This document shows positions 8,985-18,500 of a DNA stretch of 64,000 bases, piece after piece (position 1 is the stretch's first letter; each line of letters opens with the position of its first letter). Both the position numbers and the translations under genes were made by a program. This stretch comes from an uncultured Planctomycetaceae bacterium (GTDB lineage: Bacteria; Planctomycetota; Planctomycetia; Gemmatales; Gemmataceae). The stretch is taken from the NCBI GenBank assembly GCA_937888715.1, contig CALARU010000286.1:1-64000 (forward strand), given 5' to 3'. The notes under the pieces are model-generated. The model was not told the origin of the DNA. It ran no database searches and saw nothing but the letters and a program-made list of their open reading frames with translations.

Positions 8985-11189
8985 ATGGGTTTTGTTCACG
9001 GATATTTGCTTGCTGGTTTGGCAATGGTAGCGTTGCCTGTGCTTTTCCATCTTCTCATGAAGCAAAAGCCCAAGCGGATCAAGTTTCCTGCAATTCGATT
9101 TCTTCTTCAAAAGCAAAACAAAAACCAGCGCAGAATGAACATTCAACACTGGTTGCTTTTACTTTTACGTATGTTGGTGGTGGCTTTGATCTGTTTGGCG
9201 TTATCACGGCCCAGAATTACCATGGGTGACTTTTCATTTGGCAGGGATCAGCAGATTGCTGCGATCATGATTTTTGATTCCACCCCCAGCATGGATTATA
9301 AAATAGGCGATAAATCCAGACTTGATGAAGCTCGCTTTCAAGCCAGTAAGTTCCTTGACGAAATTTCTCCTGATAGCAAAATTGCTGTCCTAGACCTTGC
9401 TGCCAGTTTGGAAAACGCAAAACCTGCAGCTCAAGAATGGTTGCCCGGAAGAAGGCAGGTCGAGCAAAAACTCGCAGAATTAAAAACCCACCCTGCAGGA
9501 ACAACCCTCGCTTCTCAGGTTAATTATGCATACAGGTTGTTGCAAACCCTTGGCGAAGGTGAAGGTGTGCCTCCTAAGTTTATCTTTATTTTTTCAGATC
9601 GAACCGCTCAATCATGGAATGGTATGGAAGGTGGGGGCGTAGTTATCCCGAAGGATGTATCTACGGTTTTCATCGATGTTGGTGAAGATAATCCTGCAGA
9701 ACTTGCAATCGAAAAAATGACGGTTGAGCCTGCAGTTGTAGAACCGGGCGGCAGTATTAATGTCAGAATGTTTTTACGATCGACGGGGATTGATCATAAG
9801 GCTTTGATAAGTTGTTCGATTGAAAACCTGCCCGCAGATATGAAGATTGCGGATAAGAAATCCTATCTTTGCCCGAAAGGTGTAGCTACCGAGGCGTTGT
9901 TTGAATTGCCCGTACCCAAGCTGGAAAATTTGGAAGCTGGGCCTCAGTATTTTCAAGTGGTTGCGAAGCTAGCCTCCACCGATGCTTGGGAAGCGAATGA
10001 TAAACGGTATGCAACTTTTCAGGTTAGGCCAAAGCCTGGGGTGCTAATCCTTGCAGAAGATACAAAAAAACCTCGGATCATCAGGGCCGCACTCGATGCT
10101 TTGGGCTCCTTTAAATCGGAGACAAGAGTTTTGCAGGGCGTGCCTAAATTGGATGATCTTTCTTCTTTCAAAACGGTTGTCTTGTTTCAAGTTAACAAGC
10201 TGGATCCTGCGGTTTTGCAGAAGTTGCTGGCATATGTAAAGGCTGGTGGTGGCTTGGCGGTTGTGCCTGCGCCTGGCATGAATTTAGAATCCTATGGCAC
10301 AGCAGAAGCCAAAGAACTTTTGCCTATAACTTACACTTCTTTTGAACGAATTTCCTCAGGAAAGCAGGGGTATTGGCTTGGTGGATTCGATAGCGCCAAT
10401 GCTCTTACTGCGCCTTTTAAAGATTGGATTGCGTCTGCTGATCCGGATTTTAATCGCCCAGAACTTCGCCCTTTTGTATTGGGGCGATGGAAAGTTAAGC
10501 CTTCGGAAGATTCCAGCATTCTTGCAAGTTACATAATTGATGGCGCCCTTGCGGATGCTGCACTGATCGAGAAAAGTTTCGGATCTGGAAAAGTTGTTGC
10601 GTTCACTACGCCCTTGGATGGCAGCAAAATGGAAGGCAATCGGTTTTACAATAACTATTGGCAGGATTCCTCTTTTGGCTTGGTGCTTTTGGATCGAACT
10701 GCGAAGTATCTAGGGGGCGAGAGTCGACTTCCTGAATTGCAATTTCTTTCGGGTCAACCCGTAGTCATCCAGTTGCCTGCACCGCCTTTGAAAACCCCTT
10801 TGCAGCTTCGGGGCCCGGGTTTGAGTGCTACAGAGAGTTTGATTAATTTGGGTGAAAATCGCGGACCTTTGGTTTTGAGGCAGGCGGTTGAGCCGGGAAA
10901 TTATCAACTTCTTGATAACAAAGGAAAAGAGCTTTCTTCTTTTAGTCTTAATATTGCAGCGGAAGAATGTTACCTCGAAAAGATTGCGATTGAAAAGGTG
11001 GAAGAGTTATTTGGCAAGGGATCGGTTGTACCTTTGGGCAAAGATGCTGATTTGACTGAGCGTATCAGACAGAATTACAAGCCACCCTTAGAGTTGATGC
11101 CTTGGCTGCTTTTGCTGCTGCCTTTTATTCTTACGATGGAAAGTTTTGCAGCGAACAAGTTTTATAAAAAGGAACCACTCCCTGCATGA
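8985..11189 (+). CDS. Membrane protein with BatA N-terminal domain and VWA domain
   Basis: 734-residue membrane protein. The N-terminus is the BatA/aerotolerance domain (two helices with LPVLFHLLMKQKPKRIKFPA between them, then a helix at about 55-70). A VWA domain follows with a variant metal site (DSTPS at about residue 93), then a large extracytoplasmic region containing a segment like the glutamine-amidotransferase fold (VLILAEDTKKPRI, then LLAYVKAGGGLAVVPAP), and a C-terminal membrane helix (LMPWLLLLLPFILTMESF). This arrangement is common in planctomycetes next to DUF58 and the following VWA gene. Likely a MoxR-system membrane partner; the specific substrate is unknown. Confidence 0.85.
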   Translation: MGFVHGYLLAGLAMVALPVLFHLLMKQKPKRIKFPAIRFLLQKQNKNQRRMNIQHWLLLLLRMLVVALICLALSRPRITMGDFSFGRDQQIAAIMIFDSTPSMDYKIGDKSRLDEARFQASKFLDEISPDSKIAVLDLAASLENAKPAAQEWLPGRRQVEQKLAELKTHPAGTTLASQVNYAYRLLQTLGEGEGVPPKFIFIFSDRTAQSWNGMEGGGVVIPKDVSTVFIDVGEDNPAELAIEKMTVEPAVVEPGGSINVRMFLRSTGIDHKALISCSIENLPADMKIADKKSYLCPKGVATEALFELPVPKLENLEAGPQYFQVVAKLASTDAWEANDKRYATFQVRPKPGVLILAEDTKKPRIIRAALDALGSFKSETRVLQGVPKLDDLSSFKTVVLFQVNKLDPAVLQKLLAYVKAGGGLAVVPAPGMNLESYGTAEAKELLPITYTSFERISSGKQGYWLGGFDSANALTAPFKDWIASADPDFNRPELRPFVLGRWKVKPSEDSSILASYIIDGALADAALIEKSFGSGKVVAFTTPLDGSKMEGNRFYNNYWQDSSFGLVLLDRTAKYLGGESRLPELQFLSGQPVVIQLPAPPLKTPLQLRGPGLSATESLINLGENRGPLVLRQAVEPGNYQLLDNKGKELSSFSLNIAAEECYLEKIAIEKVEELFGKGSVVPLGKDADLTERIRQNYKPPLELMPWLLLLLPFILTMESFAANKFYKKEPLPA

Positions 11190-11229
11190 AAATGCTTGTA
11201 TCTACTGCTGAATTGCGGAGGCCTTCCCT

Positions 11230-13785
11230 ATGGATTGGGTGATTGATCCGCTATGGCCATGGTCCACTGCAATGGGAATGCTTGGGGCATTGCCCCTGCT
11301 TTCAGTGCTTATGCCCTTGGTGATAATATTGGCGGTGGCGGTAGGCTTACCAGCGGCGTTTCCGTTATTGGCAAGTCGAGGTAGCAGGATAATTGCTTTG
11401 GGGGGTGGGATGATTTTGGTGGTTCTTGCAATGTTATGGACTGCATTGCAGGGGGCGCTGGGCGGTGGTGGATTGATGATGGGTTTTCGAGCGGTGGGTG
11501 GTTTGATGTTTTTCGCCCTTCCTGCATTGCTTATGGGCATCACGATTTGGACTTACATTGGAATTCCTCGAGCTACTACTTCTAGGATAGGAATTATTCT
11601 TTTTGTTCGGTTGCTTGCGATGATGCTGGCTTTTTTGGTGGCTTTCAGGCCATCGCTTGCGATCTTTGACAAACAATCTGTTCGCAGCATCATTTATTTG
11701 CTTTTGGATTCTTCGGAGAGCATGACGATTCTTGATGAGGCGGATCAAACATCACGATGGGATCATTTGCAGCAGGTGTTGAAAGATAACGACCCACTTT
11801 TAAAAAAACTTCAGCTTCAAGATACCGAGGTTAAAACCTTTCAGTTCTCTTCCCAATTATCAGATTTTGAACTTGAGAAGCCTGGCCTTCCTTCGGGTAA
11901 AACCACGGATGTTGGCAATGCACTTAAAGGAATGGTTGACAGAACGGTTGGGCAAGATAAATTCCGTGGGTTGTTGCTTTTTAGCGATGGTGCAGATAAT
12001 GGAACTTCGAGGCAGCCTGCTCTTCCTTTGGCTCAGCGGTTGCGTGACCTCTCGCTGAATGTTCATTCGTTTGCTTTGGGAAAACCGACTACAACTGCAG
12101 GCCAGACCGATCTTGCGCTTGTTTCCATTTCCACTGAACCGACGCCTATTATTCCGCTCGGGGGTGAGATCAGTGTGAAAGTCAGTTTGAATGCTCCGGG
12201 GTTTGAGAATGCCTTGGTGGGTGTACGACTGCTTTTGGATGGAGTGCCTGTGGTTGCAAGGATTTTTCAAGATGATGCTGAAGTAAAAATTGCAGGGGTG
12301 CCCGGGCATACCATTCAGCTTAAGCGGGCAGAGGGCAATGAAATTTTGATCAGGCACAGGCCTCTTGGCACTTTGGGTGAGGTGAAGGTTACGGTTCAGG
12401 TTGGCGATCCGAGGCGTGATTTTATGCCTTTACCCGGGGAAATCAGTGCTGCAAACAATCAAATTGATACTTATGTTACGGTTGTTAAAGAGGGCACTAG
12501 AGTTCTTTTGGTCGATAAATTGCGCGCTTGGGAGCCTCAGTTTATTTGCGATGCCCTCGGTAAGGATTCTAAAATCAGTCTTTTCCCGGTTTGGCTTCGG
12601 GGCAATGACAAGCCCGATGACGATGTTCGGGATCTCTTTCGTTTTGATCAACGTAATTATGACGCAATTATTTTTGGCGATGTCACTGCTGCACAAGTGA
12701 AGGTTTTGGGGAATAATGTGCTTGAGCAGATCGAACGCATGGTCTTTGATAAAGGCACCGGGTTTTTAATGTTGGGCGGTTACAGCACTTTCGGCAACTC
12801 CGATTGGAAGGGCACTCCTATCGAAAAACTTCTTCCCGTTATGCTTGATGTTCAAGGGCAGATTGATGCGCCCGTAAAAATGGTCCCTACCGATGACGGG
12901 CTAAGAAGGTATTCTTATATCCTTAAAATCTCTAATCAGATCGCAGGTGCTCAGGGGGCTTGGGCCAAGCTTAAGGAGTTGGATGGCCAGACCAAATTAG
13001 GCAGTTTAAAGCCTGGCTTATCTTCTGTGCTTGCGGAATCTGGTAATAAGGATCCTTTGCTTGTTACTCAGAATTATGGGAAGGGTCGAACCTTGGCCTT
13101 CGGGGCGGATACTTCTTACAAATGGATCCGCGATCCTGAATCTAGGCAAAATCATTCGCGATTTTGGGCTCAGATGGTTCGCTGGCTTGCAAGGCAGGAA
13201 GAGATGGAGGGCAGTGTTATTGTTATCCCTGATTCTAGGCGCATCCCCGCCAACACTGAACTTGGCTTCCGGGTAGCTCTTCGCGGTAAAGATGGCAATG
13301 AGTTGGAAGCTGGCAAATATCAGGTTCAAGTTTTTGGACCTGATGGTAAAGCGGTTCGCGTTCCAACTTCCAAAAAGGGTACGGAAGAGCTTGGTGTATT
13401 TTTGAACTCTGAGTTATCTGGTGAATATAAAATTGAAGTTGAAGCTGAGGGCAAAGACCCTAGCGGGGAAGTGATTGCGGGGAAATCTTCTGCGCGCTTC
13501 ATGGTTTATGATGAAGATCTTGAAATGACTCGCAGGGCTGCAGACCATGATTTGTTGAAGAACATCGCAACAGCGGGTGGCGGAACTTTCCAACGGGTTG
13601 AAGAATTGAAAACTTTCCTGCAAAAGATGCTAAATGAACCCCCCCTGACTGAAAAAGCTGGGGGCAAATATTACCCCGATTGGAAATCCAACATCGGGTC
13701 TCCTATTTATGCTTTTATCATGATCTTTTTTATTGGCATCGTTGCTACCGAGTGGTTGCTCCGCAGGTGGTGGGGTTTGGTCTAA
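11230..13785 (+). CDS. Large membrane VWA/glutamine-amidotransferase-like protein
   Basis: 851-residue protein with four to five N-terminal membrane helices within residues 15-150, a VWA domain with an intact MIDAS (LLLDSSESM, DxSxS) and a matching FSDGADNG motif, then a beta-sandwich region and a class I glutamine amidotransferase-like domain (FLMLGGYSTFGNSDW at about residues 510-525) that shows no obvious catalytic Cys, followed by a C-terminal helix (PIYAFIMIFFIGIVATEWLL). Such proteins follow DUF58 and BatA-N proteins in planctomycete genomes. It ends the Bat/MoxR region; 338 nt of non-coding DNA follow before the pfa genes. Confidence 0.85.
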   Translation: MDWVIDPLWPWSTAMGMLGALPLLSVLMPLVIILAVAVGLPAAFPLLASRGSRIIALGGGMILVVLAMLWTALQGALGGGGLMMGFRAVGGLMFFALPALLMGITIWTYIGIPRATTSRIGIILFVRLLAMMLAFLVAFRPSLAIFDKQSVRSIIYLLLDSSESMTILDEADQTSRWDHLQQVLKDNDPLLKKLQLQDTEVKTFQFSSQLSDFELEKPGLPSGKTTDVGNALKGMVDRTVGQDKFRGLLLFSDGADNGTSRQPALPLAQRLRDLSLNVHSFALGKPTTTAGQTDLALVSISTEPTPIIPLGGEISVKVSLNAPGFENALVGVRLLLDGVPVVARIFQDDAEVKIAGVPGHTIQLKRAEGNEILIRHRPLGTLGEVKVTVQVGDPRRDFMPLPGEISAANNQIDTYVTVVKEGTRVLLVDKLRAWEPQFICDALGKDSKISLFPVWLRGNDKPDDDVRDLFRFDQRNYDAIIFGDVTAAQVKVLGNNVLEQIERMVFDKGTGFLMLGGYSTFGNSDWKGTPIEKLLPVMLDVQGQIDAPVKMVPTDDGLRRYSYILKISNQIAGAQGAWAKLKELDGQTKLGSLKPGLSSVLAESGNKDPLLVTQNYGKGRTLAFGADTSYKWIRDPESRQNHSRFWAQMVRWLARQEEMEGSVIVIPDSRRIPANTELGFRVALRGKDGNELEAGKYQVQVFGPDGKAVRVPTSKKGTEELGVFLNSELSGEYKIEVEAEGKDPSGEVIAGKSSARFMVYDEDLEMTRRAADHDLLKNIATAGGGTFQRVEELKTFLQKMLNEPPLTEKAGGKYYPDWKSNIGSPIYAFIMIFFIGIVATEWLLRRWWGLV

Positions 13786-13862
13786 GAAAAGCAAGAATAT
13801 TTGAAATTTCCCAGAGCTCTCCCATTTAGCTAATCTAAATGCAAGAAATCCTCTTGTTTTGG

Positions 13863-13893
13863 ACGTAAGCACATGCAGTTTAATGCTTTACGT
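13863..13893. promoter_or_regulatory. Imperfect inverted repeat upstream of the pfa-ole genes
   Basis: In the 338-nt gene-free stretch before pfaD, ACGTAAGCA (13863-13871) faces TGCTTTACGT (13884-13893). The arms match except for one extra A and are separated by 12 nt. There is no T-run after it, so an operator or RNA hairpin is more likely than an intrinsic terminator. It lies about 250 nt upstream of pfaD, in the only sizeable gap where a promoter for the seven-gene pfa-ole set could sit. No convincing -35/-10 pair was found by eye. Confidence 0.35.
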
Positions 13894-14027
13894 TTACAAT
13901 CATGCTTGTTTTGATGGTTTAGGTCAAGGGGTTTTTGGTAGGTTGTTACGGTTGTAGCGAAAAGATCTTGGCATTCCTGCAAATGCCTTGTGGAAGAGTG
14001 CGCTATGGGGCGTTATGATATTATCTT

Positions 14028-14045
14028 CCAGTCAGGGTTGGCTGG
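14028..14045. promoter_or_regulatory. Short hairpin in the pfaD leader region
   Basis: CCAGTC (14028-14033) can pair with GGCTGG (14040-14045) around a six-base loop, and the stem can be lengthened by two further pairs. It sits about 100 nt before pfaD with no following T-tract. It might be a leader RNA structure; with such a short stem chance is a real possibility. Confidence 0.25.
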
Positions 14046-14144
14046 AGTTGCCAAGGATGGCTAATGAGGTCAGGCAGTCCGTTTGTATTCCGTAACTTTG
14101 TGGGGAGGTGGCGGGGTGTTTAATTGCTCAAAGGGTCTTCGGCG

Positions 14145-15581
14145 ATGACGATTAGGCCGCAAGATCTGGGTGACCCGTCTTTCCGTAGCGATCTGGGTCT
14201 CGAATACAATTATTTGGCAGGGGCGATGGCTAATGGCATTGCTTCGGTCGAATTAGTTGCAGCAATGGCACGCACCGGCATGCTTGGTTTTTTTGGTGCT
14301 GCTGGCCTTTCTCTTTCCCGCGTTGAAGATGCAATCCAGCGTTTAAAATCTGAAGTACCCAACAAGCCTTTTGGCTTTAATCTTATTCACAGCCCCAATG
14401 AACCCCGTCATGAAATGGCGATCGCTGAGCTTTTCCTGCGCGAAGAAATTCGCTTGGTCGAAGCTTCCGCTTATCTTGATTTAACTCTGCCTTTGATTCT
14501 TTACAGACTGCATGGCATATACCGTGATGCCAAGGGGAATGTTGTTACGCCAAACAGGGTGATTGGTAAAGTATCGCGTATCGAGGTTGCTACTAAATTC
14601 TTCAGCCCTGCCCCAGAGCGATTTGTTAACGAATTAGTTCAACTAGGAAAGCTGACTCCAGAGCAGGGCAAACTTGCAGCTTTGGTTCCTGTTGCTCAAG
14701 ATGTCACTGCTGAAGCTGATTCTGGCGGCCATACCGATAACAGACCTGCAATCACACTTGTCCCTACCATCATTGCATTGCGAGATCGCTTACAAGCGCA
14801 GTACAACTATTCGCAACCATTGCGGGTTGGCGCTGCGGGTGGTATTTCGACACCAGCATCTGTTGCAGCGGCATTTATTATGGGCGCTGCTTATGTTGTT
14901 TCAGGTTCGATCAATCAATCATGTGTTGAATCAGGTTCTTGCCCAACGGTTCGCAAAATGCTTGCAGAATCTGGGCAGGCCGATGTAGCGATGGCCCCTG
15001 CAGCAGACATGTTTGAAATGGGTGTAAAGGTGCAAGTTTTAAAGCGCGGCACCATGTTCCCCATGCGGGCTCAAAAGCTTTACGAAACCTACAGAGAATA
15101 TGCTTCGATCGAACTGATTCCCGCGCCCGAAAAAGCGCAATTAGAGAAGACGATCTTCAGGTCTTCCCTCGAAGAAATTTGGGAGCAGACGAAAGAGTTC
15201 TTCATCAAGCGAGACCCCGAACAAGTGACCCGCGCAGAGAAAGATCCCAAGCATAAGATGGCTTTGGTCTTCCGATGGTATTTGGGCCAATCCTCACGAT
15301 GGGCTAATTCAGGCGAACCGACCAGAGTTGTCGATTATCAAATTTGGTGTGGCCCTGCGATGGGGGCTTTCAATGAATGGGTCAAAGGCTCTTTCCTCGA
15401 GAAACCCGAGAACCGCAAAGCTGGTATTGTTGCATTGAATTTATTGCATGGCGCAACGCAGTTGATGCAATTCCGTATCTCCTCTTTGCTCGGTTTGGCA
15501 AAGCAGGGTAATTCTTCGCCATTGCCTGTCGAGTTTGAAAAACTTAAAGAACAACTAGGTTACGCAGGAGTGCCCGCATGA
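14145..15581 (+). CDS. pfaD: PfaD: enoyl reductase of PUFA synthase
   Basis: FMN-dependent, TIM-barrel trans-acting enoyl reductase of the PfaD/Pfa1 family, which reduces enoyl intermediates during iterative polyunsaturated fatty acid (PUFA) synthesis. Family hallmarks are plain: LEYNYLAGAMANGIASVELV near the N-terminus, the EADSGGHTDNRP motif at about residue 195, the GAAGGISTPASVAAAFIMGA flavin-phosphate region, and the C-terminal WCGPAMGAFNEWVKGSFLE block. Length (478 aa) fits the family. An in-frame TTG at 14124 would add 7 residues; ATG 14145 is preferred. The stop overlaps the pfaA start (ATGA), so it is coupled to the synthase. Gene order ER, pfaA, pfaC matches the myxobacterial pfa1-pfa2-pfa3 order rather than the pfaABCD order of marine gammaproteobacteria. 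Confidence 0.95.
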   Translation: MTIRPQDLGDPSFRSDLGLEYNYLAGAMANGIASVELVAAMARTGMLGFFGAAGLSLSRVEDAIQRLKSEVPNKPFGFNLIHSPNEPRHEMAIAELFLREEIRLVEASAYLDLTLPLILYRLHGIYRDAKGNVVTPNRVIGKVSRIEVATKFFSPAPERFVNELVQLGKLTPEQGKLAALVPVAQDVTAEADSGGHTDNRPAITLVPTIIALRDRLQAQYNYSQPLRVGAAGGISTPASVAAAFIMGAAYVVSGSINQSCVESGSCPTVRKMLAESGQADVAMAPAADMFEMGVKVQVLKRGTMFPMRAQKLYETYREYASIELIPAPEKAQLEKTIFRSSLEEIWEQTKEFFIKRDPEQVTRAEKDPKHKMALVFRWYLGQSSRWANSGEPTRVVDYQIWCGPAMGAFNEWVKGSFLEKPENRKAGIVALNLLHGATQLMQFRISSLLGLAKQGNSSPLPVEFEKLKEQLGYAGVPA

Positions 15582-18500
15582 GTGATGCAACTCCCAAAAT
15601 GAAAATGGAACCATTGGCCATCGTTGGAGCAGGATGTTTCTTTCCTGGTTCCGAGGGATTTGAAGCTTTCTGGAGCTTCGTGAAAAGTGGCAAAGATGGT
15701 ATTACCAAAATTCCCGCTTCGCATTGGAACCCCGAAGATTACTTCGATAAAGATCCCAAATTTCCTGATAAGGTTTATAGTCAGACTGGTGGGTTCATCT
15801 CTCCTGTTGAGTTTTCACCTGGCGACTTTGGCATTGCCCCTAACAACCTCGAAGCTACGGATACATCGCAATTACTCGGCTTGATGGCTGCAAAGCAGGC
15901 GCTTGAACATGCTGGATACCAATCCGGTATTGGTGACCCAAAGCCCGGCTTGAAGCCTTTAGATCGTTCGCGTGCCAGTGTTATTCTCGGCGTTACTGGT
16001 ACTCTCGAACTGGTTATTCCCCTTGGTGCAAGGCTTGGCCATCCCCGCTGGCGCAAGGCGCTTTCAAAGGCTGGCGTTGATGATGCCACCACTCAAAAAA
16101 TAATCGATGACATTAGCGCTTCGTATGTTCCTTGGCAGGAAAACTCCTTCCCTGGGCTATTGGGAAATGTCGTCGCTGGTAGAATTGCAAATCGCTTTGA
16201 TTTCGGCGGCACCAACTGCGTTGTCGATGCTGCGTGTGCTAGCTCGCTTGGTGCTTTGCATCTTGCAGCACTAGAGCTTTGGTCGCATCGATCCGATATG
16301 GTTATTTCGGGCGGGGTTGATACCTTCAACGATATTTTCATGTTCATGTGTTTCAGCAAAACTCCCGCTCTTTCTCCCACAGGCCATTCACGCCCATTTG
16401 ATGCAGAGGGCGATGGCACCGTACTTGGCGAAGGCCTTGGCCTTTTTGTTCTTAAACGACTTTCTGATGCTGAAAAAGCAGGCGATAACATTATTGCTGT
16501 ACTTCGTGCGGTTGGTACTTCAAGCGATGGAAAGGGTGGCGCTGTTTATGCCCCCCGCGCTGAAGGCCAGATGAACGCGCTGCGTGCTGCCTACCATGAA
16601 GCAGGAATCTCCCCCGATTCCATCGATATGGTTGAAGCCCATGGCACTGGCACCAAGGTCGGCGATGCGACCGAACTTTCCTCGCTTTTGAAAGTGTTTC
16701 AAGAGTCAGGCAAAAAAGGTTCTTGGTGTGCGGTTGGGTCTATCAAATCTCAGATCGGGCATACGAAAGCTGCTGCGGGCGCTGCTGGTTTGCTTAAAGC
16801 TGCTGCTGCTCTTTACAATAAAGTCTTGCCCCCTAGTATCAAAGTGCGAAAGCCACTTGAAGGCATGAACCGTGGCAAAGGCCCCTTCTATTTCTCTGGC
16901 CAAAAGCGCCCTTGGATTTCAAACCCCAATCATCCACGCAGGGCCGCTGTCAGTGCTTTTGGTTTTGGTGGCAGTAATTTTCATTGTGTGCTCGAAGAAT
17001 ATCAGAAGACGAAAGCGCAACCTGATTGGGATGGTAATACCCAGATTCTTTCGCTCTCTGCTGTTTCGAAAAACGAACTGCTGCAAAAGCTCGATGCCTT
17101 GAATGCTCAACCCAAGTGGGAACAATGGCGCAGAGATTGCTTTAAGTCGCGTTCGAGTTTTGATCACCGCATGGATTGGCGCTTGTTGTTGATTACCCGC
17201 AAGGGTGAATCCGATATCGCTCAAGTATTGCAAAAAGCTCGTGAATCTTTGGCGCAGTTTCAGAAAGATAAACCTCTTCCCCCAGGTATTTTCATCGAGC
17301 AGGGGCAACACTCGGGTAAACTCGCTTTTCTTTTCAGTGGTCAGGGCGCTCAGTACCCAGGAATGCTTCTTGATCTTTCCTGTATGTTCCCCGAAATGCT
17401 GGATGTCTTTGAAAAGGCCCATGCGCTACAACTAAAAAATCAAGCAGAAGCAACCTTGCTGGTCGATCTGATTTATCCTCAGACCACCTTCGATCCTAAA
17501 GAGGCAGAGCAGGATCTTTTACGCTTGCAGGACACCCTGAATGCACAACCTGCATTGGGCGTGATTGAACTGGGTGCTATGAAGGTTCTTAGTCGCTTTG
17601 GCTTGACTCCCGATTTGACCGCAGGGCATAGCTTTGGTGAGCTTGCTGCGCTCGCTTGTGCTGGGGCTTTCACGGATGAGCAGTTTCTTGACCTCGCATT
17701 TCAGCGTGGCAAATGCATGGCCCATGCCTCGACCGGAAATGGCGGCATGATTGCAGTGCTCGCTCCTGAAAAAGATGTTGCAGCTTTGTTCCATACCAAC
17801 GGTATATCCTTGGTTCCTGCCAATCGAAACACTTTGAATCAAATTGTTTATGCTGGGCCTATAGATCAGATTGATCTTGCTGAAAAGGTTCTTGCATCCA
17901 ACGGGTTTAAAGCGAAGAAGCTTCAGGTTGGTGGAGCATTCCACAGCCCGATGGTCGCCAATGCTGAGCAGCCTTTCCTTAAGTTTATCCAATCGAACAT
18001 TCAGTGGAATTCAACCAAGGTTCCTGTTTACGCAAACTCGACTGCCTCTGTTTACCCAACGGAAAATGTTGCTGCGAATAAAGTTCTTGCAGGGCAATTG
18101 GCGAAAAGTGTTGAGTTCAGCCAAATGATTTCTGCTATGCACCGCGATGGAGCAGCCACTTTTGTTGAGATCGGGCCTGGTGGCAGACTAACCGGCTTGG
18201 TATCTGAAATACTTAAGGGCCAAAAGCATAATGCGATTTCGCTTGATGCTAGCCAAGGTAAGAAAGCAGGCGAGTACGATCTCGCAGCATTATTATGCAA
18301 GCTTAGTGCCTTGGGCCTTAAGGTGGATCTTGCCCAGTGGGATAAAGGCTTTGTTGATGCACCGGTTGAAAAACCAGGGTTCACTGTTGCATTGACCGGT
18401 GCTAATTATGTTCGTACCAAAACAGATAAAGTGGAACCCAAGACGCCAAGTGCTCCTAAAGTTGCGCCTGTGTTAGTTCCTCCAGTGAAAGTTGTTGCAG

